DNA of 64,000 nucleotides from MFD04580-c1 sp963702995 (GTDB lineage: Bacteria > Planctomycetota > Phycisphaerae > Tepidisphaerales > Tepidisphaeraceae), in contig OY969783.1 in NCBI GenBank assembly GCA_963702995.1, positions 744,001 through 808,000 on the forward strand. The letters run 5' to 3'. Positions 18,800 through 28,192 of the stretch are shown piece by piece. The notes below the pieces were generated by a model. It was not told the origin of the DNA. It worked only from the letters and a program-made list of their open reading frames with translations, and did not search any database. Both the position numbers and the translations under genes were made by a program. The stretch's first letter is position 1. Every line of letters starts with the position of its first letter.

Positions 18800-19951
18800 A
18801 TGGCCAAAACAGAGCCCCGGGAGTCTGAATTCCCGTTCCTGGCTTATCTCGACAAGCTGGTTGAAGATCTTCGCGACGATGTCCCCAATGCCCTGAAGCA
18901 ATTCGATGCGGAAGCAGTCCACGGCGCCCGGGTCTCGACCCGCCGCCTTAAGGCGGCCGTTGACCTCCTCGAGCCCGTCCTGACAAAAGATTGCCGCCGC
19001 CCCTTCTCCGACGTCTTACGCAAGCTGCGCCGAAGGCTCGGGCCGCTGCGCGACCTCGACGTCATGCTCGGGCACCTTGAAGAGCTGGGCGCGGCTCGAC
19101 CTTCCGCGCGCGAGAAGAAGCGGCGTGCGGCCGACGCCGACGCGGCCGCCTCCACCGCCGCCGACCCCCGCCAAGCATCCGCCTCGCGTCTCCGCGTCGC
19201 CGCCGGCTGGCTTTCAGAACGCCTCTCCGCGGAGCGATCCAAAGCCCGCGACGAGGCCGGCAACAAATCGGTATCCACCAAAGTCCTCGCCCGACTCGGG
19301 ACATGGTGGGGGCTTCGCGACCAGATCGTCGAATCGCGCGCGGCGATCGATACCCTGCTCGCCGAATCGCTCCATTTGCAGCTCGACGCCTTCGCCGAAC
19401 AGGCCGAGGCGATCGTCGAGCGGGTCGAGCGGCCGGCGCCGCGGCCAGATGTCGAACACCCCGACCCCCACGCCCTTCGAATCGCCGGCAAGGCCCTCCG
19501 CTATACGCTGGAGATGGCGGCCATCGGCGGCCACGAACTGCCCGCCGACGTGATGAAGGCGTTCAAGAAGATGCAGGAGTCGCTCGGCCTGTGGCACGAC
19601 TATGTCGTCCTGACCGAAAAATCGATGCACGTCTCGCTCGACGAGATGCTCCCTCACCACGACGCCGCCACACAGGGCGCCATCCTCGACTTAGCCCGAT
19701 CGACCCTTGCCCGAGCGGAGAAGGAACTGACGAAGTTCGCCCACCTCTGGACCGGCCGCGGCCGATCTCTGGTGGGGGACATCCGGGCCGCCTTCCCGCT
19801 CACCCGCGCCTGCCCCCGGAAGAAAGCCCCGCCGGCATCAACAGCGACGGCGTCGAAAAGCCCCCATCCCTGGAGCACAAGCCGCACGCGGGGGCTAACG
19901 GACGGAAAAAGGATCGACATCCGTCCGACTCAGCACAAGCCCTACCCCTAG
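18800..19951 (+). CDS. CHAD domain protein
   Basis: CHAD is a conserved alpha-helical domain with many surface histidines and basic residues that binds inorganic polyphosphate. Visible here are the motif VHGARVSTRRLKAAVDLLEP near residue 35, LRRLGPLRDLDVMLGHLEEL near residue 75 and a second half with RIAGKALRYTLEMA. No CYTH domain is fused, so this is a CHAD-only protein. The last 60 residues are Pro/Ser/Arg-rich, overlap the convergent NIF3 gene by 57 bp and look unlike a folded domain; a frame slip near 19800 is possible, since another frame would stop at 19896-19898. Confidence 0.88.
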   Translation: MAKTEPRESEFPFLAYLDKLVEDLRDDVPNALKQFDAEAVHGARVSTRRLKAAVDLLEPVLTKDCRRPFSDVLRKLRRRLGPLRDLDVMLGHLEELGAARPSAREKKRRAADADAAASTAADPRQASASRLRVAAGWLSERLSAERSKARDEAGNKSVSTKVLARLGTWWGLRDQIVESRAAIDTLLAESLHLQLDAFAEQAEAIVERVERPAPRPDVEHPDPHALRIAGKALRYTLEMAAIGGHELPADVMKAFKKMQESLGLWHDYVVLTEKSMHVSLDEMLPHHDAATQGAILDLARSTLARAEKELTKFAHLWTGRGRSLVGDIRAAFPLTRACPRKKAPPASTATASKSPHPWSTSRTRGLTDGKRIDIRPTQHKPYP

Positions 19952-21026
19952 CAGAAGTGGCGCCAGCCGAGCCATCAATCGCGTGAGCGCCACGCGCTCG
20001 CTGTTGGAGTGAAGCGTACACACCACCGTCACCCCCGCGCGGGCTGCCTTGAGGGCGTCGTGATGGCGCATTTCTCCCGTCAGATAAAGGCCCGCACCAC
20101 TTGCAATGGCGGCGTCAAGCAAGTCGCCGCACGCCCCGGCGCAGACGGCCGCCCGAGTGACCGGCCCGGCATGCGGGCCGGCGATCAGGAGCGCGTCAAT
20201 CCCCAGCCCTTGCTTGATCCGCGCGAACAGCGACGCCCGATCGGCCGCCGGCTCGATCGCTCCAATGCGGCCGATCCCAATCCCCGGCGGCGGGGGGGCC
20301 AGCGGGTAAAGATCGAACGCCGGCTCCTCATAAGGATGCGCCTTGCGCAACGCCGAAATGACCGCGCCGACGCGTGCGGCGGTGACGATCGTCTCCAGCC
20401 GCACCTCGGCCGCCAGTTCAAGGCGGCCGCTCTCGCCCACAGCGGGGCTTGTCCCCGCTTCGCCAAAGAACGTCCCCGTCCCCGCCGAGCGGAAACTGCA
20501 CGAGGAATAGCCCCCGATGCGCCCGCGCCCGCCTCGAACAGAGCCTGGCTGACCCGCTCAACGGCATCGGCCGGCAGGAAGGTGACCAGCTTGAGTTGCG
20601 AAGACTTGGCCTCGGCCGCTTTCAGCGGCGCGACATCCGAGAGCCCAAGAAGTTCGGCCAGAACGTCGTTGGTCCCCCCGGCCGCGACATCGAGCGCGGT
20701 GTGGGGCGAGTAGAGCGCCACGCCGCGCCGCACGGCATCAAAGACAAGCGCGCTGGCCCGTCGGCCGTCAGTCGCTTGATCGGCTGAAACAGCGGCGGGT
20801 GGTAGGCGATGACGACGTCACACCCCTGGGAGCCCGCCTCATCCGCGACGTCCGGGGTGTAGTCGATCGCCAGCATCACCCGGGAAATCGGCTTCGCCGG
20901 ATCGCCCGCGATAAGCCCGACATTGTCCCACGATTCGGCGAAGCGCGTCGGGGCGATGATCTCCATCGCGTCAATGAGGTCGGCGACGGTAAGGGGGCTT
21001 CCGCTTCGATGCGTTGGCTGCGTCAT
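19895..21026 (-). CDS. NIF3/YqfO-like dinuclear metal protein with PII-like insert; two frame breaks
   Basis: The Nif3 family (GTP cyclohydrolase 1 type 2/YbgI) binds two metal ions; its reaction is not settled. The first part shows FAESWDNVGLIAGDP, VVIAYHPPLFQPIKRL, then in the second frame VALYSPHTALDVAAGGTND. An inserted PII-like module follows (LKLVTFLPADAVERVSQALF), with RIGGYSSCSFRS and GTGTF in the third frame. The C-terminal part has AHPYEEPAFDLYPL and LYLTGEMRHHDALKAARAG. The frame changes near 20757 and 20530, both in GC-rich runs, and each joins expected neighbouring motifs, so this is one gene of about 377 aa. It is convergent with the CHAD gene. Confidence 0.85.
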
Positions 21027-21077
21027 GGTGATTTCGCGATCTGAGATGGTTTGAGGCGGTGTTCGCGACCGCCCGCC

Positions 21078-21987
21078 TCACGCGGTCGCTTCGGCAACCG
21101 TTGCCGCATACGCCTCGCTCAGCCGCGTCGTCATCGCCCCCGGGGAGCCGTCGCCGAGCGTGTGCCGCTCGATACGAGTAACCGGCATGACGCCCATGAC
21201 GCTGTTCGTCAGGAAAACTTCGTCAGCCTCCAGGAGTTGCCCGACGTCGATCGCGGCCCCGCCGACCCGGATGCCGTCACGCTCCGCGAGTTCCAGGACG
21301 GCGGCGCGGGTGATCCCCGGCAGCACGGCGCGTGCGCCGCCGACGACCTTAGGCCGGAGCGATCGCGGCGCAGATCTTCCGGCGTCGGCGGCGTGAGCAG
21401 CACGCCGTCTTTCACCACAAACACATTGCTGATGCTCCCCGACTGGAGGAAGTTGTGTACGTTGAACCAGAGCGCCTCCCCGCGCCGCGGCGAACCGCCT
21501 CGCGGAGCGCCGCCAGCCGCGAGAAATAGTTCAGCGTCTTGTGCCCCGCCTGCATGTCATACGGGTTGAGCTTCTGCTCGTCGAGCAACAGGACGGTCAT
21601 CCCGCGCTGGTAGCACTCCAGCGGGTACGCCTCCAGCGGGGCGGCCGTCAGGAACGCCGTCGGCTCGACCCGCAGCCCATGGATCGGGTGATTCCCCGTT
21701 GGCCCCCGCGTGACCGTCAGCCGCAGCCGCGCGTCGCCCAGCCCTTCCAGCCGCAGCAATTCGGCGGCCGCCTCGGCAAGCACCTCGTCCCGGAACTTCA
21801 ACGGGACGAACAGCGCCTCGCAACTCTCGCGCAGCCGCCGCAGGTGCTCGGCGATCCGAAAGACCTTTCCGCCGCAGCTGCGCAGGGTCGTGAAGACGCC
21901 GGCCGCGTGAAGCAGCCCGGTGTCACGGAGCGAGATGGAGGCATCCCCGGAATCAACAAACGAGCCGTTGAGCCAGACCTTGGGCAT
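21078..21987 (-). CDS. Class IV aminotransferase, probably aminodeoxychorismate lyase (PabC-like); two frame breaks
   Basis: A PLP-dependent fold-type IV enzyme. It opens with KVWLNGSFVDSGDASISLRD and has the Lys-bearing segment AGHKTLNYFSRLAA, then WFNVHNFLQSGSISNVFVV and VLPGITRAAVLELAERDG. These motifs fit PabC, BCAT or D-amino acid transaminase. A nearby pabB gene on the same strand favours PabC, which releases pyruvate from aminodeoxychorismate to give p-aminobenzoate; this is inference. The frame changes near 21485 and 21350, each joining expected motifs, to give about 303 aa. The start at 21987 is the one that puts the family motif at the N-terminus. Confidence 0.8.
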
Positions 21988-22043
21988 AGGCCGGATATTA
22001 GCCGCGAAAGGCGGATTGACGCGACCCGGCGCACTAGGCGCGA

Positions 22044-22053
22044 TCGAACGCGG
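22044..22053. repeat. 10-bp target-site duplication, left copy
   Basis: tcgaacgcgg directly abuts the left inverted repeat of the insertion sequence and is identical to 23384-23393, as expected for ISAs1-type elements that duplicate about 8-10 bp. Confidence 0.92.
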
Positions 22054-23383
22054 CAGGGCTATCGCATTTAGGCCATCATCACCTGTAACAGGAACTCTTG
22101 GCTCCATCCGCAGCATTGCTGCTTCGTACGAATGCCGAGCTTCAAGTCCTTTCCGTTCTTGTTCTTGACCGAGGATCGCTTGAGCTTGTTCAGAGCGATC
22201 CGCCGCAGGCGGGAAAAGTTCTCGGCTCCGTTCGCCACGCGGATTCTGCTCTGGTCCTCTCTCATGCTCACGTCCAAGCACCAGTGCAGGCCGTTCTCCA
22301 CGCCCCAGTGGTCGCGGATGCCCGCGGCCAGGAACTCGGCGAGCGAGTTATTGGCCCCGCCATGGCTACAGATGTAGTACCTTCGCTCGGTGCTGACCTT
22401 GCCGCTCAGATCCCCAAGGTCCTGCCGAATCGACTCGACCACCACGATGCTCTTGAGCCCGGGCCACAATTTGAGGATGTCCTCTCCCAGCCAATGCACT
22501 TCGTCAGTCACCCAGACTCGCCTGGTTTCGACGCGGCCGTGGCTGTTCTTGTCCTGGAACGACTCGTGGTAGCCGTGATTCATCCCCTTGAAGCGATCGA
22601 GAAGCCCTTCATCCAGCAACGCGGTGACAGCGGCGAAGAGAGTCGGCTGGTTGTCTTTGACCGCCAGGAGATAGTCGCCCTTCTGGCGAAGGATTTGGGC
22701 CGCGATGTCGCGTTGGCAGCCCATCGCGTCAATCGTCACCGTGCTCCCGGCCAGGCTCAACATGCCCAGTAGTTTGGGGATCGCGGTGATCTCATTGCTC
22801 TTGGTGTCAGTGGCCACCTGGCCCAGCACCACGCTGTTCTTGCTGACGAACGCGCTGACCAGATGCACCGGCGTTTTACTCCACGCCCGCTTCCAACTCC
22901 GCCGCAGCGTCTTGCCATCGACGGCGATGAACACGCCGCCGGCGTTGGCGATCAGGCTGGAGGACCACTTCATGAAGCATGCTTCGAAGGCCAAGGGGTC
23001 CAGAAGGCCAAACACGCGGTCGAAGGTGTCGTGGGACGGGATGCCGCGAGGCAGGTCCAGAAAAGTCTCGAGCCAGTCCTGGTTGAGCAGGCCCCAAGCC
23101 GCCACCGCGGCCCAGCCTTCACAGCCGCAGAGCACCGCCATGATTGCGATGCTCAACACGCTCGCCAGAGGATGAGAGCGATTACGGGATCGGGTGTCGC
23201 GGATGCCTTCGAAAAAGCGCAGCAGACCACGGGTCGCTTGGGCGTCCATGCTCAAGCTCCTTTCGTCGATTAGGTAAGTGTTGCTGCGAAGCTTCGCGAC
23301 CGAAAAAAGCAGGCTAACACGCTCGGGAAGAGGGCGCTACCGAACATCTTACGAACACGTTTACGCCAAATGCGATAGCCCTG
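22054..23383 (-). mobile_element. ISAs1-family insertion sequence, complete
   Basis: A 1,330-bp element bounded by terminal inverted repeats: CAGGGCTATCGCATTTAGGC at the left end and its near-complement at 23364-23383 (16 outer bases identical). Both sides carry the same 10-bp duplication, tcgaacgcgg. It holds a single intact transposase gene and sits in the 3' end of a Uma2 gene, in the same orientation as its neighbours. Intact ends and a perfect duplication suggest recent insertion. Confidence 0.93.
22068..23249 (-). CDS. ISAs1-family transposase
   Basis: A DDE transposase of about 393 aa and full length. The N-terminal region includes PLASVLSIAIMAVLCGCEGW and SHDTFDRVFGLLDP, as in ISAs1/H-repeat-associated proteins. 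Candidate catalytic residues lie in AVDGKTLRR (Asp), VTIDAMGCQ (Asp) and DHWGVENGLHWCLDVSMRED (Glu). I chose the ATG at 23249, which has AGGAG about 8 bp upstream; a TTG at 23255 is also in frame. The stop lies 14 bp inside the left end of the element. The gene appears less GC-rich than its neighbours. Confidence 0.93.
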   Translation of the reverse strand: MDAQATRGLLRFFEGIRDTRSRNRSHPLASVLSIAIMAVLCGCEGWAAVAAWGLLNQDWLETFLDLPRGIPSHDTFDRVFGLLDPLAFEACFMKWSSSLIANAGGVFIAVDGKTLRRSWKRAWSKTPVHLVSAFVSKNSVVLGQVATDTKSNEITAIPKLLGMLSLAGSTVTIDAMGCQRDIAAQILRQKGDYLLAVKDNQPTLFAAVTALLDEGLLDRFKGMNHGYHESFQDKNSHGRVETRRVWVTDEVHWLGEDILKLWPGLKSIVVVESIRQDLGDLSGKVSTERRYYICSHGGANNSLAEFLAAGIRDHWGVENGLHWCLDVSMREDQSRIRVANGAENFSRLRRIALNKLKRSSVKNKNGKDLKLGIRTKQQCCGWSQEFLLQVMMA

Positions 23384-24091
23384 TCGAACGCGGCCAACTG
23401 CTTTACGAACGCGGTGTGGTCGGGCGTGGCAAGGCCAGTCTGCAATGCGCGGAACACGGCGGCCGTGTCCCCACGGATCAGAGCGGCCGTATCGAGCCAG
23501 AGGCCGGGAAAAACCTCACTACGGCGAATGCCGTCGGGGCCCGCGGGAAGCGGTTCGTATTGTGCCGCGCGTAGCACGAACCAATCGACGGCCGCGTCGA
23601 ACACGCGATATACGACGTATTCCCGGACGCCGTTGCGTCGGTAGACGGCCATCTTGGCGCCGAGAATCGATGCTGACGGAACTCGCCGATACTTCGACGA
23701 CCAGTTCGGGAGCCCCTTCGATCAAGTCGTCGGAGCTGATCTTCGCCTGTCCGCCGGCCTCCGCGGCGATGAGCAATGCGGCGTCCGGCTGCGGCTCATT
23801 GTCCGCATCCAGCCGCACGCTCCCGTTATCCCCGACCCGCACCCCCGGCGTGGACGCCTGATAGACGACAAGCCAGGCCACCAGGTTTGCGTGCGGCGTC
23901 GCATGATTCTCCCACCGCACGGCAGGCGGCATATGGACCACCCCTTCGATCAGCTCCGCCTTCTTCAGCCGCCGCGTCGCCTCGTAGCGACGCTCAAACT
24001 CGTCGCGCGACAAGCGGTCCCCGGGCTCCAGCGGCGGCACTCCGGCGTCCGTAGCCGGCGGGGGTGGCAATTGAATGAGTCGCTGCGCCAT
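23314..24091 (-). CDS. Uma2-family (DUF820) nuclease-fold protein, 3' end altered by the insertion sequence; one frame break
   Basis: Uma2/DUF820 proteins have a PD-(D/E)xK restriction-endonuclease-like fold of unknown cellular role. This one shows LEPGDRLSRDEFERRYEAT, EPQPDAALLI, APELVVEVSAS and, after a frame change near 23668, MAVYRRNGVREYVVYRVFD, closely paralleling its neighbour. The insertion sequence interrupts the last codons: before insertion the gene would have ended ...AAFDRA with a TAG at 22034-22036. The element's end fortuitously preserves DRA and then adds about 18 residues to a stop at 23314, so the product may still fold. Confidence 0.8.
23384..23393. repeat. 10-bp target-site duplication, right copy
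   Basis: tcgaacgcgg immediately follows the right inverted repeat and matches 22044-22053. It lies within the coding region of the interrupted Uma2 gene. Confidence 0.92.
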
Positions 24092-24394
24092 TGCTCAGTT
24101 TCGGCAGGTGCAATATGCGTTAACAGACCAGACTCTCTCAAGACGGGACTTCGTCACGCCGGTCGCGAACGAGCCGAGCCAGTGAGGACGCGGGCGCGCC
24201 GCCGGCGGGCATGGACCGCCCACCGAACGGCCCAGTCGCAGACTATGGCGACCGCACGCTTTCTAACAGACGCGGCTCGAAGCACACGATTCGATGATCC
24301 GGGGACTTTGCTGCCATCCGTGACCGTCGCGGCGAAGAGCGCCTCCCGCTGGTGCAGGTGCTCGCGTACCCAGCACCGGCCACGACACGTCGTC
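24092..24394. other. Intergenic region between the two Uma2 genes
   Basis: About 300 bp. I find no gene, recognisable repeat or terminator; open frames here lack protein-like features. Confidence 0.5.
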
Positions 24395-25114
24395 TCATAT
24401 GCGGCGCTCCGCCGATCGCTTGTGAAGCTGGGCGACGAACGCCGCATGCTCTGGCGTCGCAAGCCCCGCCTGGAGGGTTCGCAGCGTCGTCTCCATCTCA
24501 CCGCCAACCAACGCCGCAGCGTCAAGCCATAAGCCGGGGAAAGCTTCACTGCGCAACACCCCGTCAGGCCCTGGCACGATCAAGCAATATTCGCCGCCAC
24601 GGAGGACGAACCAGTCGATGGCGGCGTCGGTAACGCGATGAACGATGTATTCGTGGACGCCGGCTGCCCGGTACATCCTTAGCTTCGAATGAAGGTCGAT
24701 GCTCACGGTGCTTCCCGACACCTCTGCGACAAGTTCTGGCGCACCTTCAATATAGTTGTCGGCGGTGATATGGACTCGCCCGCCCGCCCGCGGGTCGATA
24801 TAGGCGGTCGCGTCGGGCTGCGGCTCGTCGCTTGGTCCCAGACGAATGGTGGAGTTATCTGCAACTCTCACCCACGGCGTCACCACCCGGTAGCTCACCA
24901 GCCACCAGACCAGATCAGCATGCGGGCAACCGTGGTCGTCGGCCTTCACCGGAGGAGGCACGTGCACCACCCCTTCGATTAATTCAGCCTTCGCGAGCCA
25001 GGGGGTCGCCTCGTAGCGACGCTCAAACTCGTCGCGCGACAAGCGGTCCCCGGGCTCCAGCGGGATCGCGCCCGCAATCGATGTCGGCCGTGTGATCGGG
25101 CCTGAAATCGTCAT
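24395..25114 (-). CDS. Uma2-family (DUF820) nuclease-fold protein, intact
   Basis: A 239-aa intact paralogue of the preceding gene. Shared segments include LEPGDRLSRDEFERRYEAT, EGVVHVPPPV, EPQPDATAYI, EGAPELVAEVSGSTVSIDLH and a C-terminal AAGVHEYIVHRV region. The PD...ExS pattern is the nuclease-fold core, but function in this family is not established. It lies between pabB and the damaged copy, all on the minus strand, so it may have been co-transcribed with the folate genes. Tandem copies suggest local duplication. Confidence 0.86.
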   Translation of the reverse strand: MTISGPITRPTSIAGAIPLEPGDRLSRDEFERRYEATPWLAKAELIEGVVHVPPPVKADDHGCPHADLVWWLVSYRVVTPWVRVADNSTIRLGPSDEPQPDATAYIDPRAGGRVHITADNYIEGAPELVAEVSGSTVSIDLHSKLRMYRAAGVHEYIVHRVTDAAIDWFVLRGGEYCLIVPGPDGVLRSEAFPGLWLDAAALVGGEMETTLRTLQAGLATPEHAAFVAQLHKRSAERRI

Positions 25115-25190
25115 GGTCCGATTTTCACGAGCCGATCGACTCGAAGCAACCTGAAATCGTGAAGCTTCGCCGCCGGCCCCGTTCGACGCA

Positions 25191-26396
25191 TCACCCCCGA
25201 TCGGGCGACTGTACGATCCCGAGCGCGGCGAAGAGCGCCTCGGCCTTCACCAGCGTTTCAGCATATTCGGCGGCCGGGTCTGAGTCGGCGACCACCCCGC
25301 CGCCCACCGGCACATAGGCCTGGCCATGCGCGGCGATGATCGTTCGGATGGCGACATTAAACTCCATCGACCCGTCGGCCGCCACGTAGCCGATCGCGCC
25401 GCAGTAGGGGCCGCGGCGGACGGGCTCCAGCTCATCGATGACCTCCATCGCGCGGATCTTGGGCGCGCCGGTGATCGATCCGCCGGGGAAGACCGCGCGG
25501 AGCAGGTCCACGAACGTCACGTCCTTCCGCAGGATCCCGCCGACGGCGGCCACGCCGTGGTAGACCGTCGAGTGCGCCTCGATCCGCCGCGCCTCGAGGA
25601 CCTGCACGCTCCCGACTTCGCAGACGCGGCCGAAGTCGTTCCGCTCCAGGTCAACGATCATGTGCAGCTCGGCCTGATCCTTGGCGCTGTCGCGAAGCTG
25701 CCCCTCCATCCCCGGCCCGAGCGGCCGCGTCCCTTTGATCGGCCGCGTGACGATCGTTCGCCGCCCGCTCGCAGGGTCGCGCGAGACGCGCAGGAACAGC
25801 TCCGGGCTGTTGCAGACCAGCGCGTAGTCGCCGAAGTCGAGCAGCGCCGCGAAGTCCCCGGGCGACCGTTCCTCCAATCGCTTGTAGACCTCCAGCGGCG
25901 TCGAGAGAAGAGTCGAACTGAACCGCTGGGAGAGGTTGACCTGAAAGAGGTCGCCGGCGGCAATGTAGCCGATGCAGCGGGAGACGGCCGCCATGTACTG
26001 GGCGCGCGAGAAGTTCGACCGTGCCGGCCGCAGCGGGATCGAGTCGGCGTCCATCATGTGCCGCGGGGGCGTGTGCAGGACGCGCGCTGTCTCCGGGACG
26101 TAAACGAAGTGGGCGAGCGGCAGACGCAGGTCATCGACGGCCCGCGCGGGGAGGCGCTCGAACCATCGCCCCAGGTCATACCCCATAAACCCCACCCAGC
26201 GGCCGCCCGAGGGATTGTGCGTCGCCATCCATTCCAGCGCCGCCAGCGGGTCGTCCCAGGTCCGCATCACGCCGCCGACATTGCGCAGCGTCGCGACCCC
26301 GGTTGCGGCGTCCCAGCGCATTGCCAGCGAAGGATGCCGGGCAGGCGAGAGCGGCCTGGCCCACACGCCGTCAAGCTGAACGTAGGGTGAGTCCAC
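25191..26396 (-). CDS. pabB: Aminodeoxychorismate synthase component I (PabB)
   Basis: Chorismate-using enzyme that, with a PabA amidotransferase, makes 4-amino-4-deoxychorismate for folate. The PIKGTRPLG motif holds the lysine that forms the covalent intermediate in PabB and distinguishes it from TrpE (PIAGT). Other signatures: GDLFQVNLSQRF, HMIVDLERNDFGRVC, FPGGSITGAPKIRAMEVIDE and GAIGYVAADG. About 401 aa from the GTG at 26396; a longer frame to 26453 would begin inside a palindromic repeat, which argues against it. pabA is not in the window; a class IV aminotransferase (probable PabC) lies 3.2 kb downstream on the same strand. Confidence 0.9.
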   Translation of the reverse strand: MDSPYVQLDGVWARPLSPARHPSLAMRWDAATGVATLRNVGGVMRTWDDPLAALEWMATHNPSGGRWVGFMGYDLGRWFERLPARAVDDLRLPLAHFVYVPETARVLHTPPRHMMDADSIPLRPARSNFSRAQYMAAVSRCIGYIAAGDLFQVNLSQRFSSTLLSTPLEVYKRLEERSPGDFAALLDFGDYALVCNSPELFLRVSRDPASGRRTIVTRPIKGTRPLGPGMEGQLRDSAKDQAELHMIVDLERNDFGRVCEVGSVQVLEARRIEAHSTVYHGVAAVGGILRKDVTFVDLLRAVFPGGSITGAPKIRAMEVIDELEPVRRGPYCGAIGYVAADGSMEFNVAIRTIIAAHGQAYVPVGGGVVADSDPAAEYAETLVKAEALFAALGIVQSPDRG

Positions 26397-26440
26397 GGGC
26401 GGGAGTATATCGGTCGGATCGAGACGTGGAAATCCGTCGG

Positions 26441-26510
26441 GTAGCAGGCACACTCCGTGTGCCCTCCGCGCCTTTTCACCAGTAACTGACGGCAGACGGA
26501 GTGTGCCTGC
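26441..26510. repeat. Pair of GGCACAC/GTGTGCC palindromes
   Basis: GGCACAC-tcc-GTGTGCC (26447-26463) and GGCAGAC-gga-GTGTGCC (26491-26507, one arm mismatch) form a larger inverted pair bordered by gtagca and ctgcta. The same core recurs at 29125-29141. Confidence 0.8.
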
Positions 26511-26529
26511 TAGAGGGGTCGGCCGCCGG

Positions 26530-27297
26530 TCATTTCAACGCGTCGCGCGGCGCCTCCGGCCGGTTCCGGGGCTTGAGGGAAACCCTCCCATCCGCTTCCA
26601 CGCGGCCGTCGAGCACGTCTTCCTGGCCCCAGGCCTGGTAGCGGATGGTGAAATGAGAGGGGTCGGCGGCGTCCGGCTGGCCGGCGAAGAAGCGGAGCAT
26701 CGGCGGCTCCAGGTCCGTGCGGCTCATGACGTCGATCACGTAGGCCGGCGTCAGCTCCTTCACCGGCGTGGACCACGTTGCGGAGCGGCAGATCTCCTCG
26801 GTCACATCGAACCCTGGAATGAACGCCGGGTCGTTCGAAGGCTCGGTGTAACCGACGCGAACCAGGATGGGCTTCCCGTCCGGGGCCTTCAGTTCATGAA
26901 GGAACAGCGTCCCGTCGAACGGCCCCCGGAGCGACCGCGCCATCACCTTACGCGGATAAGCCATTGCCTCGAACGCCGCCCAGCATTGCGGCGTGCGAAC
27001 CAGCCGCTTGGCCCGGGCCCAGTTCAGCAGCGTGGCATACTCCGGCGTCTGGCTCGCGAGCGCCGCGAAACGGGCAGGGTCGCTCTCGTAGACGACCTGA
27101 TCCGGCGGGGCCACATAGGTCAGGCATTGCCGCTGGACGTAGAGGAACTTTGTCTTGGCCCAATACTCCGGCCCCCATTCCCAGCCGCACGCGACGCAGG
27201 CGAGCAGGACGATCAACAGCGCCGCCCGCCGCCACCGGCGTTGGCGGTGGATCGGTGGCGGGGGGCCGTAGTCGAGTTGGGGCGGGCGCGTGGCCAT
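26530..27297 (-). CDS. Unrecognised membrane-anchored protein, paralogue A of a three-gene array
   Basis: A 255-aa protein I do not recognise. It has a Pro/Arg-rich cytoplasmic N-terminus (PPQLDYGPPPP, then RQRRWRR), one membrane span (ALLIVLLACVACGW), and an extracytoplasmic part with YVQRQC, a PPDQVVYESDPARF segment, FLHELKAPDGKP and a C-terminal signature LRFFAG...DAADPSHFTIRYQAWG. The same layout recurs in the next two genes, spaced 23 and 59 bp apart on the same strand. Topology suggests an N-in, C-out anchored protein. No enzyme motif is visible. Confidence 0.75.
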   Translation of the reverse strand: MATRPPQLDYGPPPPIHRQRRWRRAALLIVLLACVACGWEWGPEYWAKTKFLYVQRQCLTYVAPPDQVVYESDPARFAALASQTPEYATLLNWARAKRLVRTPQCWAAFEAMAYPRKVMARSLRGPFDGTLFLHELKAPDGKPILVRVGYTEPSNDPAFIPGFDVTEEICRSATWSTPVKELTPAYVIDVMSRTDLEPPMLRFFAGQPDAADPSHFTIRYQAWGQEDVLDGRVEADGRVSLKPRNRPEAPRDALK

Positions 27298-27320
27298 CGA
27301 GATGTCGCCGATGGATACCC

Positions 27321-28133
27321 CTAGTCAATGATCTGGTAGACGCGCTGCGGCTCCTTCGCCGGGTCGGGCGGCACGCGCTGCTTGAGCGTGATGGTCCCGT
27401 CGTTCGCGATGCGGCCGTCAAGGATGTCGTCCTGAAGAAATGCTTGGTAGCGGATTGTGAAATGCGTCAGGTCTGCCGGGTCCGCATGGCCGGCAAAGAA
27501 CCGCAGCCTTGGCGGCTCTTCGGAGATGAACGGGAGCATATCGAATTGGGTCGCGGCCGTCATTTCCGATGGCGCCGACGTCCATGACCCGGGAATGAAT
27601 AGGTCCGCCCAGAATTGAAATTGCATGTTGTTGCCGTCCACGTTCTCTTCAACGCCCAGTCGTGCGCCGACACTCCTGCCGTCGGGCGTCCGGAGTTCGT
27701 GAAGAAAGACGGTGCCCCCTCTGCTGTGCCCCCCCCAAAAGACGCTGCCGCTGATGCCACTCGGGAGAGGGTAAAGCCAGCCCTGAAACTCATCCCAGCA
27801 ACGCGGTTCGCGGACAACGCGGGCGTTGGCCGGTCCGAAGGTGGTCGCCGTGGCCGGCTTGTATTCGGGACTCTGTCCGCCGAGGGTCACAAACTCGTAC
27901 GCTTCGCTCGCATACACAATCTGGTCCGGCGGCGGCGCGTAGCGGAGGCATTGGTGCTGGGCATAGAGTAACTTTGCCTTGTCCACGTAAGGCCGGCCTA
28001 ATTCCCACCCGCTCGCAACGCAGCCGATGAGGACGATCACGAGGAGTGCTCGTCGCCACCGCCGCCGACGATGAATCGGCCGGTGCTGGCCGTAGTCCAG
28101 TTGCGGCGCGGTCATCGGCGTCCCTCCAGGCAC
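27321..28133 (-). CDS. Unrecognised membrane-anchored protein, paralogue B
   Basis: A 270-aa member of the same family. It shows TAPQLDYGQHRPIHRRRRWR, a membrane span (ALLVIVLIGCVASGW), LLYAQHQC, APPPDQIVYAS, CWDEFQGW, FLHELRTPDGRS and the C-terminal LRFFAGHADPADLTHFTIRY. An ATG six residues in (28115) would give a start directly comparable with the paralogues. It is the middle copy of the array. Function unknown. Confidence 0.75.
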   Translation of the reverse strand: MPGGTPMTAPQLDYGQHRPIHRRRRWRRALLVIVLIGCVASGWELGRPYVDKAKLLYAQHQCLRYAPPPDQIVYASEAYEFVTLGGQSPEYKPATATTFGPANARVVREPRCWDEFQGWLYPLPSGISGSVFWGGHSRGGTVFLHELRTPDGRSVGARLGVEENVDGNNMQFQFWADLFIPGSWTSAPSEMTAATQFDMLPFISEEPPRLRFFAGHADPADLTHFTIRYQAFLQDDILDGRIANDGTITLKQRVPPDPAKEPQRVYQIID

Positions 28134-28192
28134 ACTGAAACCCGTCGAAGTTTGGCCGAATCAGAGGGCGGTTGCGCCGCTCCATCGGCGAG

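Noticed and set aside
19790..19951. CHAD tail as a functional basic domain
   Set aside because: Overlap with the convergent gene and odd composition make it more likely a by-product of the frame or of an indel.
24154..24549. Remnant gene between the Uma2 copies
   Set aside because: The frame overlaps the reverse side of the intact Uma2 gene and has no recognisable similarity.
26397..26453. Longer PabB start
   Set aside because: It begins inside the GGCACAC palindrome and adds residues unlike the family N-terminus.
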